Under the pieces are notes generated by a model, which saw nothing but the letters and a program-made list of their open reading frames with translations, was not told where the DNA came from and did not search any database. A program made the translations under genes and the position numbers. From Litorilituus lipolyticus (GTDB taxonomy: Bacteria; Pseudomonadota; Gammaproteobacteria; Enterobacterales; Alteromonadaceae), in the NCBI RefSeq assembly GCF_006439335.1, contig NZ_SAWY01000005.1, positions 124,001 through 188,000 of the forward strand: a stretch of 64,000 nt of DNA, in the 5' to 3' direction. Below, piece after piece: positions 7,772 through 16,899 of the stretch (its first letter is position 1; the number at the start of each line of letters is the position of its first letter).

Positions 7772-9907
7772 ATGAAATCATTATCTCCTTTGTACCTTGC
7801 TATTGTGGCGAGTTTGCCGTTATCTGCCCCGATGTTCTCTTTTGCTGAAGAAGTCGATCTTTCAGAGAAAGATGTCGAAGTTATTGAAGTTAGAAGCCTA
7901 AGGCAAAAACTTGATCAAGCGGGTCGATTAAAAGATGTGATTCAAAAAACAGAAGTGCTTGATGCACTCACTATTGAAAATAAAAATGCATTAAGCCTTA
8001 CTGCGGCGATTAATAACGAACCCGGCGTCAATGTGTCAAATGAGTGCTCTATGTGTGGTGTTAAGCGTATTATGTTAAACGGAATGAAAGGTGAGCATAC
8101 GACGATTCTAGTTGATGGCTTGCCCACTCATACCTTAATTTCAGGCTTTTATGCTGTAGATGCCATTGCAACAACAGGTGTCGATAGAATCGAGGTTGCT
8201 CGCGGTGCAGGCGCATCACTTATTGCACCAGAGGCAATTGGCGGCACCGTAAATATTATCACCAAAGAAGCCTATGAAAACGGCGCAAGCTTTGATTTTG
8301 CTAAAGGCTCTCATGACTTTACAGCCATGAAAGGTATGGCAACGGGGATTTCTTCAGACGGAAAAACAGGTATCACCTTCATCGGACAATACGATAAACA
8401 AGATCAAGAAGATCATGATGATAATGGTGTAAGTGAAGCACCATTTATTGAGAATTTGTCGTTAACTACTTTTTTAACTCAAGACGTTTTTGAAAGCAGT
8501 AATGTCCAGTTACGCATTTCAAAAGTGCAATCAGAGATCTTTGGAGGCCCGATAATTGGCGATGTTGTTAACTCCATTGGTGCTGCTATAGCGGGGTATG
8601 ATGGCGTTGCATCAGAGCAATTATTTGAAGATGATGATGTACGCAATCAATATATCGGTAAGCCATGGGAAACCACCGAGTGGATAGATACTTCGCGCGA
8701 TGAAGCATACGTGAAATTCTTAACAGAGATGAGTGATTATACCGTCGCTGAGTTTGCTTTGAGTTATGCAAATCATCTACAAGATTCTTTCTATGAAGGG
8801 ATAGATTACCAAGCTGAAGATACCATGTGGTATGCACGTGCTAAATTTGATATGGAATTAACTGACAAGCATTTTATTACTTTTGGTGCAGATAGTCGAA
8901 ATGAAGAAATGCGTTCTTCAACTGATGCCTTAGAAGCTGTAGAAGCATATCAAAGCGATGCATTTGATTATGAAACGATGGGAGTTTTCTTTCAAGATAC
9001 TTGGACACCTACAGAGGATTTTGAAGTTGCTATGGCTATGCGAATTGACCAAGTTACCGCTGACTTTGTTGATCCTGAAAAAACGGGCACTGAAATAGAT
9101 GAAACATTTTTTGCACCGCGTTTAGATGTACGTTATTTCCACAGCGAACAGTTAACATCACGTTTTTCTACAGGCCGTGGGTATCGCGCACCGTTATCCT
9201 TTTTTGAAACGGATCATGGCATTTTAGATGCCGAGTTAGGTTATCAAATTGATATTGACTCTTTAGAAGAGTCAATTTCGGCAAGTTACTCTTTAAGTTA
9301 TGACACAGAGGCGTTGGCTGTTACAGCATCACTTGCTCATTCATCTGTAGATAACTTAGCTTCACTAGAAGAAACTGATGAAGGCGTGCCGTTATTAACA
9401 CAGCTTGATGAATCAGCTTCAGTGACTACTTATGACATTACCCTAGGTTATAACCTAACAGAAAACTTAACCGTGAATATTGGCTTAGAGAAGTTTGATT
9501 ATGATGATGCATTTAAGTCCTCTTATGCCATTGCACCTGTTGAAGAGCGTGCGAGCATTGAGCTTCAGTATGAAAAAGACAATTTAAAAGTATTCTGGTC
9601 AACGGTTTGGTTTGGTGAAAAGGATTTAGCTGAATACGGCTATGAGGGATATAACAAGTTAAACGATCCTACCAGCGTTAAAACACTAGTAGGTGAAGCT
9701 TTCTCAAGCTCAGATATTAAAGTGCAGTATCAAGTAACTGAACACACTAAGCTATATGCTGGCGTTTCTAATATCTTTGAACAAACGCAAATAGATAGTG
9801 GCGATACTCCGTTATTTTATGATGCCAACGGTGGTTATGATGTTGCTTATATTTATGGTGCATTACACGGCAGAGAAATGTATGCCGGTATTGAAGTTAA
9901 ACTGTAA
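7772..9907 (+). CDS. TonB-dependent outer-membrane receptor with CxxC plug motif
   Basis: A signal peptide (MKSLSPLYLAIVASLPLSAP, cleaved near FSFA-EE) precedes a TonB-box-like stretch (EVIEVRS). A plug domain follows with ILVDGLPTH, VDRIEVARGAGASL and EAIGGTVNIITK, and then a long beta-barrel ending in a C-terminal aromatic/leucine strand. Unusually for a TBDR plug, it contains CSMCG about 90 residues in, close to the HTTILVDG strand. The ATG at 7772 is chosen because it gives the signal peptide. A periplasmic thioredoxin-like gene follows after 17 bp, so the two are probably cotranscribed. The Fur-like box upstream suggests an iron- or metal-related cargo; the actual ligand is unknown. Confidence 0.88.
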   Translation: MKSLSPLYLAIVASLPLSAPMFSFAEEVDLSEKDVEVIEVRSLRQKLDQAGRLKDVIQKTEVLDALTIENKNALSLTAAINNEPGVNVSNECSMCGVKRIMLNGMKGEHTTILVDGLPTHTLISGFYAVDAIATTGVDRIEVARGAGASLIAPEAIGGTVNIITKEAYENGASFDFAKGSHDFTAMKGMATGISSDGKTGITFIGQYDKQDQEDHDDNGVSEAPFIENLSLTTFLTQDVFESSNVQLRISKVQSEIFGGPIIGDVVNSIGAAIAGYDGVASEQLFEDDDVRNQYIGKPWETTEWIDTSRDEAYVKFLTEMSDYTVAEFALSYANHLQDSFYEGIDYQAEDTMWYARAKFDMELTDKHFITFGADSRNEEMRSSTDALEAVEAYQSDAFDYETMGVFFQDTWTPTEDFEVAMAMRIDQVTADFVDPEKTGTEIDETFFAPRLDVRYFHSEQLTSRFSTGRGYRAPLSFFETDHGILDAELGYQIDIDSLEESISASYSLSYDTEALAVTASLAHSSVDNLASLEETDEGVPLLTQLDESASVTTYDITLGYNLTENLTVNIGLEKFDYDDAFKSSYAIAPVEERASIELQYEKDNLKVFWSTVWFGEKDLAEYGYEGYNKLNDPTSVKTLVGEAFSSSDIKVQYQVTEHTKLYAGVSNIFEQTQIDSGDTPLFYDANGGYDVAYIYGALHGREMYAGIEVKL

Positions 9908-9924
9908 AGACTGCGCAAAATATT

Positions 9925-10428
9925 ATGCTTAATTTCTTCATTAACTTTATAAAAATAGTAATGCTGTGCTTAATTGCTACGGCGTTGCTATTGCAGACAT
10001 TTCAAGTTGAAGCTTTACCTTTCTCGCTTAAATCATTAAAGCCTGAGCAGAAGAGCACTCAAGTCAGTGAAACAGCTTTAGCTACAGTGGCGATGATTTA
10101 TCAACCTGATTGCAGCTGGTGTAAAAAACAAGGACAAACACTAGCTAAGGCGTTTGAATCATGCCAAGGCACTTTGAACCTTGCCTTAGTAGGCGCTAAA
10201 GGTAATTCACGACAGTTAAAGCAAGAGTTAAAGCATTATCATAAGGACATGCCAGCTTTTAAGGCTGATAGACGGTTTTTACGGTTAATTGGCGGTTATC
10301 AAGCATCACCTACCACATTGATTTTTGATGCATCAGGTGAATTGATAGCCAAAAGGCGAGGTTTTATTGCCAAAGATAAACTGGCAGAAGCCTTAGCTAT
10401 TTTGAGTCATGGTGACTGTCAAATATAG
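9925..10428 (+). CDS. Secreted thioredoxin-like protein (CxxC) partner of the TBDR
   Basis: This 167-residue protein has an N-terminal hydrophobic signal/anchor (about residues 1-30) and a thioredoxin-fold core with the active site CSWC in MIYQPDCSWCKKQ. The expected cis-Pro region is GYQASPTTLIF. A final Cys sits near the C-terminus (GDCQI). It should act as a periplasmic thiol-disulfide protein. It follows the CxxC-containing TonB receptor by 17 bp in the same direction, suggesting it keeps that receptor's cysteines, or a metal ligand set, in the right redox state. That functional link is inference. Confidence 0.8.
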   Translation: MLNFFINFIKIVMLCLIATALLLQTFQVEALPFSLKSLKPEQKSTQVSETALATVAMIYQPDCSWCKKQGQTLAKAFESCQGTLNLALVGAKGNSRQLKQELKHYHKDMPAFKADRRFLRLIGGYQASPTTLIFDASGELIAKRRGFIAKDKLAEALAILSHGDCQI

Positions 10429-10446
10429 TCATTACTATGATAAGAG

Positions 10447-10478
10447 AAAAGTGAGATGGACGTCTCACTTTTTCTTTT
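10447..10478. terminator. Rho-independent terminator, overlapping the end of the GGDEF gene
   Basis: The stem AAAAGTGAGA / TCTCACTTTT with a 6-nt loop is followed by TTTCTTTTTA. It ends the TBDR/thioredoxin operon and covers the 3' end of the convergent GGDEF gene. Confidence 0.8.
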
Positions 10479-11883
10479 TATCTAAATACATTTTATTATC
10501 AGCAATTCTTAATAAATCAGCTAAAGATTTTGCATCATTTGGGTAAGAAGCTACACCAATACTTGAACTGATACTGAACTCGTGGCCCTCATAAGGTATG
10601 GGTTGCCTTATCTTATGTAGCAATTTAGTTTTTAGATGTTGGGCATCAATAGAGTTATTAAACAATACTACAAATTCGTCACCACCCACCCTTGCAACCA
10701 AGTCATGAGATCTCACTACTTGCTTTATTCTTTTTACTATTGTGATAAGCGCTATATCGCCTGCTTGATGACCATATTTATCATTGATGGGCTTGAATTC
10801 ATTAAGATCTAAGTAAGCGATTGAAAATGTAAGGTTATCCCTTTTAGCTTTAGCTAATTCATATTCAAAACGTTCGTTCAATAAGTTCCTGTTGGCACAA
10901 TTTGTTAAAGAATCATATAGAGCCAATTGTTTCAACATTTGCTCATGTTGAACTTTATCGGAAATATCTGATAATAAAGCAATAAACTGAATATCTGATC
11001 CAATTTTAATTTGAGAGACTGACAATTGAACTGGCAGGCTATTACCATTTTTATGTTGTGCTTCAAATTGTTGGATCAACTCAGCATAGTTTTCATCACT
11101 GTAGGAGGCATCAGGTTTGGTAATTTCATGCAGCACATTAAATGTTGAAGATAAAATATTTACATTTTTACCAATAAGTTCTTTTGGGCTATAACCAAAA
11201 ATTGATTCTGTTGCTAAGTTACATGAAAGAATTGTGCCTTGTTGATTGATCCTAATAACGCTATCGATAAGTGAAGCTAACGTTGCTGTGTTAATACTCT
11301 CTTGTAAAGATAAAGCACTCTTTACTATCTGCGCTTGAGTTTGTTCTTGCTCAACAACTTTTAAAATGTCGATGTTTTCAGCTAATAATGATTTAATTTT
11401 CTGTTTATCAAAAACATGCTTTAACTCACTTTCTACAATAAGCTTCAATTGCTCTAGCATTTCAATGAGTGAGTAGGGATATTCAGTTGGTTTGGTATCA
11501 ATAACACAAAAGGATCCAAACAATGAACCATCTGGCCAATACAAAGGATAGCCAAGGTAAGAGCGAACAGGGCCTTCAGCAACAGGGGGGCTGCATGACC
11601 ATTCATCGCTATCTTTGGCATTATTTACGTATAACTTGTCATTGGTTTCTATAATTTTTCGACAAAAACTTTTCATATCCCATGGCCAACTTGAGTTAAC
11701 CTTTAGAAAATTATCAGCATTGTCACTTGTTGAAACTACATTAAATGATTCTTGACGAAATTGAACAACAACACCACTGGTAGCGTTATAAAGTTTTGCC
11801 ATCAAATTAACTAAGCGTTGCCATTTTTCAAAATCAAGTTCTTCAGGAGGGTAACTGACAATACATTGGGACGTTTTTATCAT
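10465..11883 (-). CDS. GAF-PAS-GGDEF diguanylate cyclase
   Basis: This is a 472-residue cytosolic signalling protein. Domains in order are an N-terminal GAF domain (about residues 20-160, with RSYLGYPLYWPDGSLFGSFCVID), a short coiled linker, a PAS domain (about 200-310, ILSCNLATESIFGYSPKELIG), and a C-terminal GGDEF domain. The active-site motif GGDEF is intact and an RxxD inhibitory site (RSHD) lies five residues before it, so it should make cyclic di-GMP with product feedback. The DxxxxN substrate-binding motif appears as DLNEFKPIND. No EAL domain is present. The start has AGAGA upstream. The signal sensed by the GAF and PAS domains is unknown. Confidence 0.92.
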   Translation of the reverse strand: MIKTSQCIVSYPPEELDFEKWQRLVNLMAKLYNATSGVVVQFRQESFNVVSTSDNADNFLKVNSSWPWDMKSFCRKIIETNDKLYVNNAKDSDEWSCSPPVAEGPVRSYLGYPLYWPDGSLFGSFCVIDTKPTEYPYSLIEMLEQLKLIVESELKHVFDKQKIKSLLAENIDILKVVEQEQTQAQIVKSALSLQESINTATLASLIDSVIRINQQGTILSCNLATESIFGYSPKELIGKNVNILSSTFNVLHEITKPDASYSDENYAELIQQFEAQHKNGNSLPVQLSVSQIKIGSDIQFIALLSDISDKVQHEQMLKQLALYDSLTNCANRNLLNERFEYELAKAKRDNLTFSIAYLDLNEFKPINDKYGHQAGDIALITIVKRIKQVVRSHDLVARVGGDEFVVLFNNSIDAQHLKTKLLHKIRQPIPYEGHEFSISSSIGVASYPNDAKSLADLLRIADNKMYLDKKKK

Positions 11884-12141
11884 AGGTATCTCTTATATTT
11901 TACATCTGAATATCCATATAGAGAACGTTGTTAATATATTGTAGTGTTGTTTACATTGTATTAGCAAGTAATGGCGTGTGACTTAATCAGTAGAGGAGGG
12001 AATTTTCAGTCATTATTCGCTATGAAATGTTTGTATTCTCGTTGTCTAAGATAATAGCTATATATAAGATTAATTTAATGCTAGCCATAAAATTGGCAAA
12101 ATTTATATAATTAATTATCTGAACTTTATACCTTGTATTCT

Positions 12142-13620
12142 ATGTTATTAATCGAACACTTATCCTTTCAATTATCTAATAATGCTTTGCTATCAATTCC
12201 TGAGCTTTCGTTAACGCAAGGCGAGTCATTGCTCGTATTAGGCGATAATGCTAGCGGTAAATCTGTGTTAGCGCAGATATTAGCAGGCAATATTTGTAAT
12301 TATGATGGAAAGGTTAGCATAACTGAGAAATTCACTACCTTAAGTTTTGAATTAGAAGCAGAAACACTGGCAGTTGATCGTTTAAACGATCGTAGTGATT
12401 TTATGGAAGAAGGGGTTGATCATGGCCGCTCTGCTCGTGAAATTATTCTTGATGATAAATCATATACGCCAGAAGAGTTAGATGAAGTCATTTCCTTGCT
12501 CGCGATAGAAAAATTGCTAGATAAACCTTTCAAGATTTTATCCACCGGAGAAACACGCAAGGTATTAATGGCACGAGCGCTCATGTTAAAGCCGCAAGTT
12601 ATGTTACTTGATGAACCTTATGCAGGGCTTGATATTGGCTCACAAGCTCATTTAAGCAATGTACTAAATACCTTAGTGGAACAAGGCATTAGTATTATTA
12701 TCTTTGATTTTTATCATCAAAGCTTACCAAGTCAAATTGACAATGTAATCTACATGCAAGAGGGAAGTATTGTTCTTTCAGGTAAGCGAGAGCAAGTGAT
12801 TGCGAGTGAAAAGTGGCAACAACTTAATGAACATCATTATAGCTTGCCCCATCATTTGCCTGACTGCCTGCAATATAAAAAACTCGATAAAAATACACCA
12901 TTAGTCTCGTTAAATAACGTTTCTGTAAGCTTTGAACAAAAGCCTGTGTTTAATGATATATCTTGGCGGTTTGAACAAGGGCAGCATTGGCGCATTATTG
13001 GGCCAAATGGTTGTGGTAAGTCTACTTTGTTAGCGATGATTTCTGGTGATAGCCCAAAAGCCTATGGCAAAGATCTTCATTTGTTTGGTGTAAAGCGAGG
13101 TAGTGGTGAATCTATTTGGGATATTAAGCGCCATTATGGCGTGGTTAGCGCTCAATTGCATCGTGATTACCGTGTGCCTACTACATTAATACAAGTGGTA
13201 CTTTCAGGCTTTTACGACAGTATTGGTTTATATGATAGCCCTACGCGATATCAAGTGAATATTGCCCGTGAATGGCTAGTGCTTTTAGGGTTAGAGCAAC
13301 ATGAAAATACCTATTTTAGTCAGCTCTCATATGGCGAGCAGCGCTTAGTATTAATTACCCGCGCTGTGGTTAAGTTACCCATGATTTTGATTTTAGATGA
13401 GCCTTGCCAAGGACTTGATAATCATAATCGTGACAAAGTACTCGCCTTAATGGATTATATAGCGGCAAACAGTAAGACTCATTTAATTTTTGTCAGCCAT
13501 GATATAAGAGATCAACTCACGTGCATTACCCATGAGCTTGAATTTTTGGCGCAGCAGCCTGAACAAGCTAATCAAGGTGATGACAATTTAGGTTATGTAG
13601 CAAAAAGTACAGTTAAATAG
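12142..13620 (+). CDS. modF: ModF-type double ABC ATPase
   Basis: The protein has two ABC nucleotide-binding domains in one chain, 492 residues, like E. coli ModF/PhrA (490 aa). Half 1 has Walker A GDNASGKS, signature LSTGETRK and Walker B VMLLDEP. Half 2 has GPNGCGKS, signature LSYGEQRL and LILDEP. Diagnostic ModF segments such as DRLNDRSDF-GRSAREII, GKDLHLFGVKRGSGESIWDIK and DYRVPTT are clearly recognisable. No membrane segments and no molybdate transport genes are adjacent, so its role is uncertain, as in E. coli. The ATG at 12142 matches the family N-terminus better than the TTG at 12133. A dsbB/dsbA-like pair follows 128 bp downstream. Confidence 0.9.
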   Translation: MLLIEHLSFQLSNNALLSIPELSLTQGESLLVLGDNASGKSVLAQILAGNICNYDGKVSITEKFTTLSFELEAETLAVDRLNDRSDFMEEGVDHGRSAREIILDDKSYTPEELDEVISLLAIEKLLDKPFKILSTGETRKVLMARALMLKPQVMLLDEPYAGLDIGSQAHLSNVLNTLVEQGISIIIFDFYHQSLPSQIDNVIYMQEGSIVLSGKREQVIASEKWQQLNEHHYSLPHHLPDCLQYKKLDKNTPLVSLNNVSVSFEQKPVFNDISWRFEQGQHWRIIGPNGCGKSTLLAMISGDSPKAYGKDLHLFGVKRGSGESIWDIKRHYGVVSAQLHRDYRVPTTLIQVVLSGFYDSIGLYDSPTRYQVNIAREWLVLLGLEQHENTYFSQLSYGEQRLVLITRAVVKLPMILILDEPCQGLDNHNRDKVLALMDYIAANSKTHLIFVSHDIRDQLTCITHELEFLAQQPEQANQGDDNLGYVAKSTVK

Positions 13621-13747
13621 CAGAAAGTAGCAAAAGTAATGCATAGTTATAATTTGTTGACTTAACTCAGGTGTACTCGTGATTTTCCTATAGTACAATG
13701 TCTTTTAATTAAATAAATATAACAGTTGTTGTCTCGTAAGTACTTTC

Positions 13748-14194
13748 ATGTCTGTAGAACCTTCTTCAAATCAAATATCAACACCTTGGCTTATGCTGTT
13801 TTTTGCATGGGCTATTGCAACTATAGCGACGCTGGCCAGTTTGTTTTTCAGTGAAATAGTCAAGCTGCCTGTCTGCTCGCTATGTTGGTATCAGCGTATT
13901 GCTATGTATCCTTTGGTACTTATAATACCGTTAGCACTGTTTCCACTTGAGCAAAAAGTTGTGCGCTATGTGGGAATATTAACGTTGTTTGGCTGGTTGG
14001 TGGCACTTTTTCATGTGCTGTTAGTAGCGGGTGTTATTCCTAAAAGTGCGCAACCCTGTGTGCAAGATATCCCTTGCTCTGAAACACATTTGAATCTATT
14101 TGGCTTTATGAATATGCCTATGATGTCACTGTTAACGTTTAGTGTTATAGGCTTATTATTATTTTTTGCGAGAAACCGAGATCATCATGAATAA
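13748..14194 (+). CDS. DsbB/BdbC-like quinone-dependent disulfide oxidoreductase
   Basis: This 148-residue integral membrane protein has four predicted helices and the two cysteine pairs of the DsbB/BdbC family: CSLCW after helix 1, and CVQDIPC in the second periplasmic loop. The YQRIAMYPL segment next to the first pair is also typical. Such proteins reoxidise a DsbA-like partner and pass electrons to quinone. The next gene, a DsbA-like thioredoxin, overlaps it by 8 bp (ATGAATAA), so the two form a coupled pair like bdbC/bdbD. It is shorter than E. coli DsbB (176 aa) and closer to the BdbC type. Confidence 0.88.
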   Translation: MSVEPSSNQISTPWLMLFFAWAIATIATLASLFFSEIVKLPVCSLCWYQRIAMYPLVLIIPLALFPLEQKVVRYVGILTLFGWLVALFHVLLVAGVIPKSAQPCVQDIPCSETHLNLFGFMNMPMMSLLTFSVIGLLLFFARNRDHHE

Positions 14195-14840
14195 AAAAAC
14201 ATTATTTATTAGCTTTATTGTTGTATTGCTAGGCGCATTCTTTATTGCGGCAACGTATTATCAAAATCAGATAAGCACGAATCAAACACGATTTTCTGAT
14301 GCAGAGCTCGAAAAATTAGTACGTGTTGGCGCGCCGATGAAAGGCAATGAAAATGCTAAAGTGACCATTGTTGAGTTTCTAGATCCTGCCTGTGAAACTT
14401 GCGCAGTATTTTTCCCATTCGTGAATAAAGTGATGGCTAAATACCCTGACCAGCTAAGGTTGGTTGTTCGATACGCTCCATTACACAAAGGTTCTGATAA
14501 AGTGGTGAGGCTGCTTGAATCGGCTCATTTACAAGGACAATTTTGGCCAGCCTTAGAGCTACTTTTCGCTAAGCAGCGACAGTGGACTCAGCACCATGTG
14601 GCTCAACCTCAAATTGCTAAAGAGTTATTGGCGAGTTTACCATTAGATCAAAAGAAACTTGCTCAAGACGCCTTTGGCCAGAAAGTCACTCAAGCCCTTA
14701 ACTCTGATTTAGCTGACGGTAAAACCTTTGAAGTTAGAGCGACACCAGAGTTTCTAGTTAATGGTAGAAAAATGCAAACCTTTGGTTATGAGCAGTTATT
14801 ACAATTAATAGAAGAAGAAATTGCTAAGCATTATCATTAG
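14187..14840 (+). CDS. DsbA/BdbD-like periplasmic thiol oxidoreductase
   Basis: A single N-terminal membrane anchor or signal (residues 4-26) is followed by a DsbA-family thioredoxin fold with an inserted helical domain. The active site is CETC in EFLDPACETCAVFFP, and the cis-Pro loop is ATPEFLVNG. At 217 residues it fits the BdbD/DsbA_4 group. It should introduce disulfides into exported proteins and be reoxidised by the DsbB-like product encoded just upstream, with which it overlaps by 8 bp. The ATG at 14187 is preferred over a start 21 bp earlier because it gives the overlap arrangement and a clean anchor. Confidence 0.88.
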   Translation: MNKKTLFISFIVVLLGAFFIAATYYQNQISTNQTRFSDAELEKLVRVGAPMKGNENAKVTIVEFLDPACETCAVFFPFVNKVMAKYPDQLRLVVRYAPLHKGSDKVVRLLESAHLQGQFWPALELLFAKQRQWTQHHVAQPQIAKELLASLPLDQKKLAQDAFGQKVTQALNSDLADGKTFEVRATPEFLVNGRKMQTFGYEQLLQLIEEEIAKHYH

Positions 14841-14870
14841 CATCATAAGTGATAGATACAAAAATTCGTG

Positions 14871-14906
14871 AAAAGGCTGCAAAATTTTGCAGCCTTTTTC
14901 GTTTTT
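14871..14906. terminator. Bidirectional rho-independent terminator
   Basis: The stem AAAAGGCTGCAAAA / TTTTGCAGCCTTTTT is followed by CGTTTTT. It sits between the convergent dsbA-like and VOC genes. Confidence 0.9.
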
Positions 14907-14907
14907 A

Positions 14908-15393
14908 TTAATCATAGTCAGACGCATAGGTTTCTTCGTAGCTGTGTGAATATAGCTCGAATAAATTACCAAAAGGGTCTTCTAGATACACCATTTTAGC
15001 TGGTTTGCTATCATCTTCTGGATGATAACGCATGATATCCATTCTGACTTTGCCACCATATTGCTCTGTTTTTTCAATGACACTGGCAAAATTATCGGAT
15101 TGAAGACAAAAGTGGAAAATACCAAGTCGTGAAAAATCTAAATCATGCCGTTCTGCACGTTCTTTCATTTCAAACAGCTCAACACCTATGCCATCAGTCG
15201 TCACTAAATGCGCAATGTTGAAGCCTTTGAATCCTTCACCAAAAACAGCAATACACATTCTGCCGATTGCACTTTCACGTTCTTCAATTACTTGAGTGTT
15301 TCCCATAACAATTGTTAGTCCAAGTGCTTGGGTATAAAACTCAACTGCTTTTTCCATATCGCCAACCATAATGCCAATGTGATTCATTTTCAT
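14908..15393 (-). CDS. VOC-family (glyoxalase/dioxygenase fold) protein
   Basis: This 161-residue protein consists of two paired beta-alpha-beta-beta-beta units. The metal-site pattern of the VOC superfamily is present: HIGIMV near the N-terminus, VELFEM in the first unit, IFHFCLQ opening the second and FGNLFELYS at the end. The enzyme type (lyase, isomerase or dioxygenase) cannot be decided from sequence. GGAG lies six bases before the ATG at 15393. It is divergent from a LysR regulator with a well-formed LysR-type site between them, so it is probably that regulator's target. Confidence 0.85.
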   Translation of the reverse strand: MKMNHIGIMVGDMEKAVEFYTQALGLTIVMGNTQVIEERESAIGRMCIAVFGEGFKGFNIAHLVTTDGIGVELFEMKERAERHDLDFSRLGIFHFCLQSDNFASVIEKTEQYGGKVRMDIMRYHPEDDSKPAKMVYLEDPFGNLFELYSHSYEETYASDYD

Positions 15394-15468
15394 AATCTAC
15401 TCCAATATTTAAGTAAGCCAGGTATTGGCTTGATGAATCCAGTGTATGAAAATCCTATGATTAGTAGA

Positions 15469-15497
15469 AATTATCAATTGTGATTAAGTTGATAATT
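15469..15497. promoter_or_regulatory. LysR-type operator (9-11-9 perfect inverted repeat)
   Basis: AATTATCAA at 15469-15477 and TTGATAATT at 15489-15497 are perfect inverted arms separated by 11 bp, fitting the T-N11-A LysR box. The site ends 7 bp before the lysR start at 15505 and lies in the 111-bp divergent gap with the VOC gene, so autoregulation and VOC control are both plausible. Confidence 0.7.
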
Positions 15498-15504
15498 ATT
15501 TGTT

Positions 15505-16422
15505 ATGGTTGGCTTGATGATAAACCCTCTATGGTTAAGAACCTTTCGAACACTAGTTGATACAGGGCACTTTACTAAAACAGCAGAAAAGCTATTTATG
15601 ACTCAGCCTGGTGTCAGTCAACATATCACTAAGCTTGAAGATGCCTGCGACTGTGCATTGATTAAGCGTGACAAGAAGCGCTTCGATGTCACTGAGCAAG
15701 GTCGGTTAGTCTATCAATACGCTTGTCAGCTTGATAAAAGTGAAGAGGTGCTGCGTGAACAGCTAGTCTCTGATGATCCTTATGCTGGAAAGTGTCGGTT
15801 GGCTTGCTCTGGCTCACTTGCATTAATGCTTTATCCCAAACTGTTGGATTTACAATGTCAACATAGCCAATTGATACTTGAAGTTAAAGCGGCACCTAAT
15901 CAACAAATTTTAAATGAAGTACAACAGGGGAAAGTTGATATTGGCATTGTGACACACATACCTAACCCTGCCTTATTTGATGTGGAAACAATAGGGCATG
16001 AACAGCTTTGCTTAGTGCTTCCTGCGACTGTTAATCTTGCTAAGGTTTATCGTAGCGATTTATTGGAACTTGGACTTATTAGTCATCCTGATGCAGAGCA
16101 TTATTTATCACTATTTTTTGCTCAAAATAGTGAAACTTGTTTTGATGAACTCTTGGTTAGTGATATTCCTGTTTCAGGCTCTATTAATCAAATAGGGCAA
16201 ATTTTAGAACCTGTTGCCAAAGGTTTAGGTTTTACCGTGCTACCTAAAAGCGCTATAGATAGTTTTCATGCTCCTGAAAAAATAATGGTTTTTGAAGCCA
16301 AAACACAGGTCATTGAAACACTACACCTTGTCGTTAAAAAAGGCAGAAATTTGCCAGCAAGATTTGACACTGTTTCGCGTAAACTACAAGCGCATTTCAA
16401 CATGAGTACTTCAGGTTCATGA
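15505..16422 (+). CDS. LysR-family transcriptional regulator
   Basis: This is a 305-residue regulator. The N-terminal winged helix-turn-helix (about residues 5-64) reads LWLRTFRTLVDTGHFTKTAEKLFMTQPGVSQHITKLE, the standard LysR signature. A two-lobed substrate-binding-like effector domain follows, with GKVDIGIVTHIP and a GLGFTVLPKSAI segment. It is transcribed away from the VOC-fold gene, with a 9-11-9 palindrome immediately upstream of its own start. Starts at 15505 and 15517 are both possible, and neither has a strong ribosome-binding sequence. The inducer is unknown. Confidence 0.92.
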   Translation: MVGLMINPLWLRTFRTLVDTGHFTKTAEKLFMTQPGVSQHITKLEDACDCALIKRDKKRFDVTEQGRLVYQYACQLDKSEEVLREQLVSDDPYAGKCRLACSGSLALMLYPKLLDLQCQHSQLILEVKAAPNQQILNEVQQGKVDIGIVTHIPNPALFDVETIGHEQLCLVLPATVNLAKVYRSDLLELGLISHPDAEHYLSLFFAQNSETCFDELLVSDIPVSGSINQIGQILEPVAKGLGFTVLPKSAIDSFHAPEKIMVFEAKTQVIETLHLVVKKGRNLPARFDTVSRKLQAHFNMSTSGS

Positions 16423-16520
16423 CTCATAAGAAAGCCTTATAAAGTCTGGTTATTATGTTGTTTATTAATTCTAGCTTTTGCTAAAATAGGCAAAATTGAA
16501 TAGTGAAATTGTTGAAAATC

Positions 16521-16865
16521 ATGAGTGAATCCATTCCACCTTGTCCAAAATGTCAGTCAGAGTATGTTTATCAAGATCAGTCTTTAATGATTTGCCCAGA
16601 ATGTAGTTTTGAGTGGAACCCTGTAGAGGTTGAAGAAGAGAGCGCCATTAAAGTAAAGGATGCTAACGGCGCATTACTTGCTGATGGTGACAAAGTCACC
16701 GTGATCAAAGATTTAAAAATCAAAGCAAGTTCACAAGTGATTAAAATTGGTACCAAAGCACTCGTGAGACGTGTTTTTGATAAGAAGGATCATCAACTTG
16801 ATTGCAAAGTTGATGGTGTAGGTGAAATGATGGTCACGGCTAAATTTGTGAAAAAAGCTACATGA
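16521..16865 (+). CDS. yjdM: YjdM/PhnA-like zinc-ribbon protein
   Basis: This 114-residue protein is collinear with E. coli YjdM (formerly PhnA). The N-terminal zinc ribbon has CPKCQSEY and CPECSFEWN. The conserved C-terminal SH3-like part includes VKDANGALLADGD, VTVIKDLKIKASS and the final FVKK. The historical name PhnA comes from map position beside the phosphonate operon and does not establish phosphonate hydrolysis. The ATG at 16521 gives the family N-terminus; a GTG at 16503 would add six residues. No neighbours suggest a pathway. Confidence 0.9.
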   Translation: MSESIPPCPKCQSEYVYQDQSLMICPECSFEWNPVEVEEESAIKVKDANGALLADGDKVTVIKDLKIKASSQVIKIGTKALVRRVFDKKDHQLDCKVDGVGEMMVTAKFVKKAT

Positions 16866-16899
16866 TATCCCCATTTGGGGAATATACATTGCGATATAA

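Noticed and set aside
16864..16884. Hairpin CCCCATTTGGGG with flanking symmetry between yjdM and the solute-binding-like gene
   Set aside because: The stem is very short and lacks a T-run, so it is not called as a terminator.
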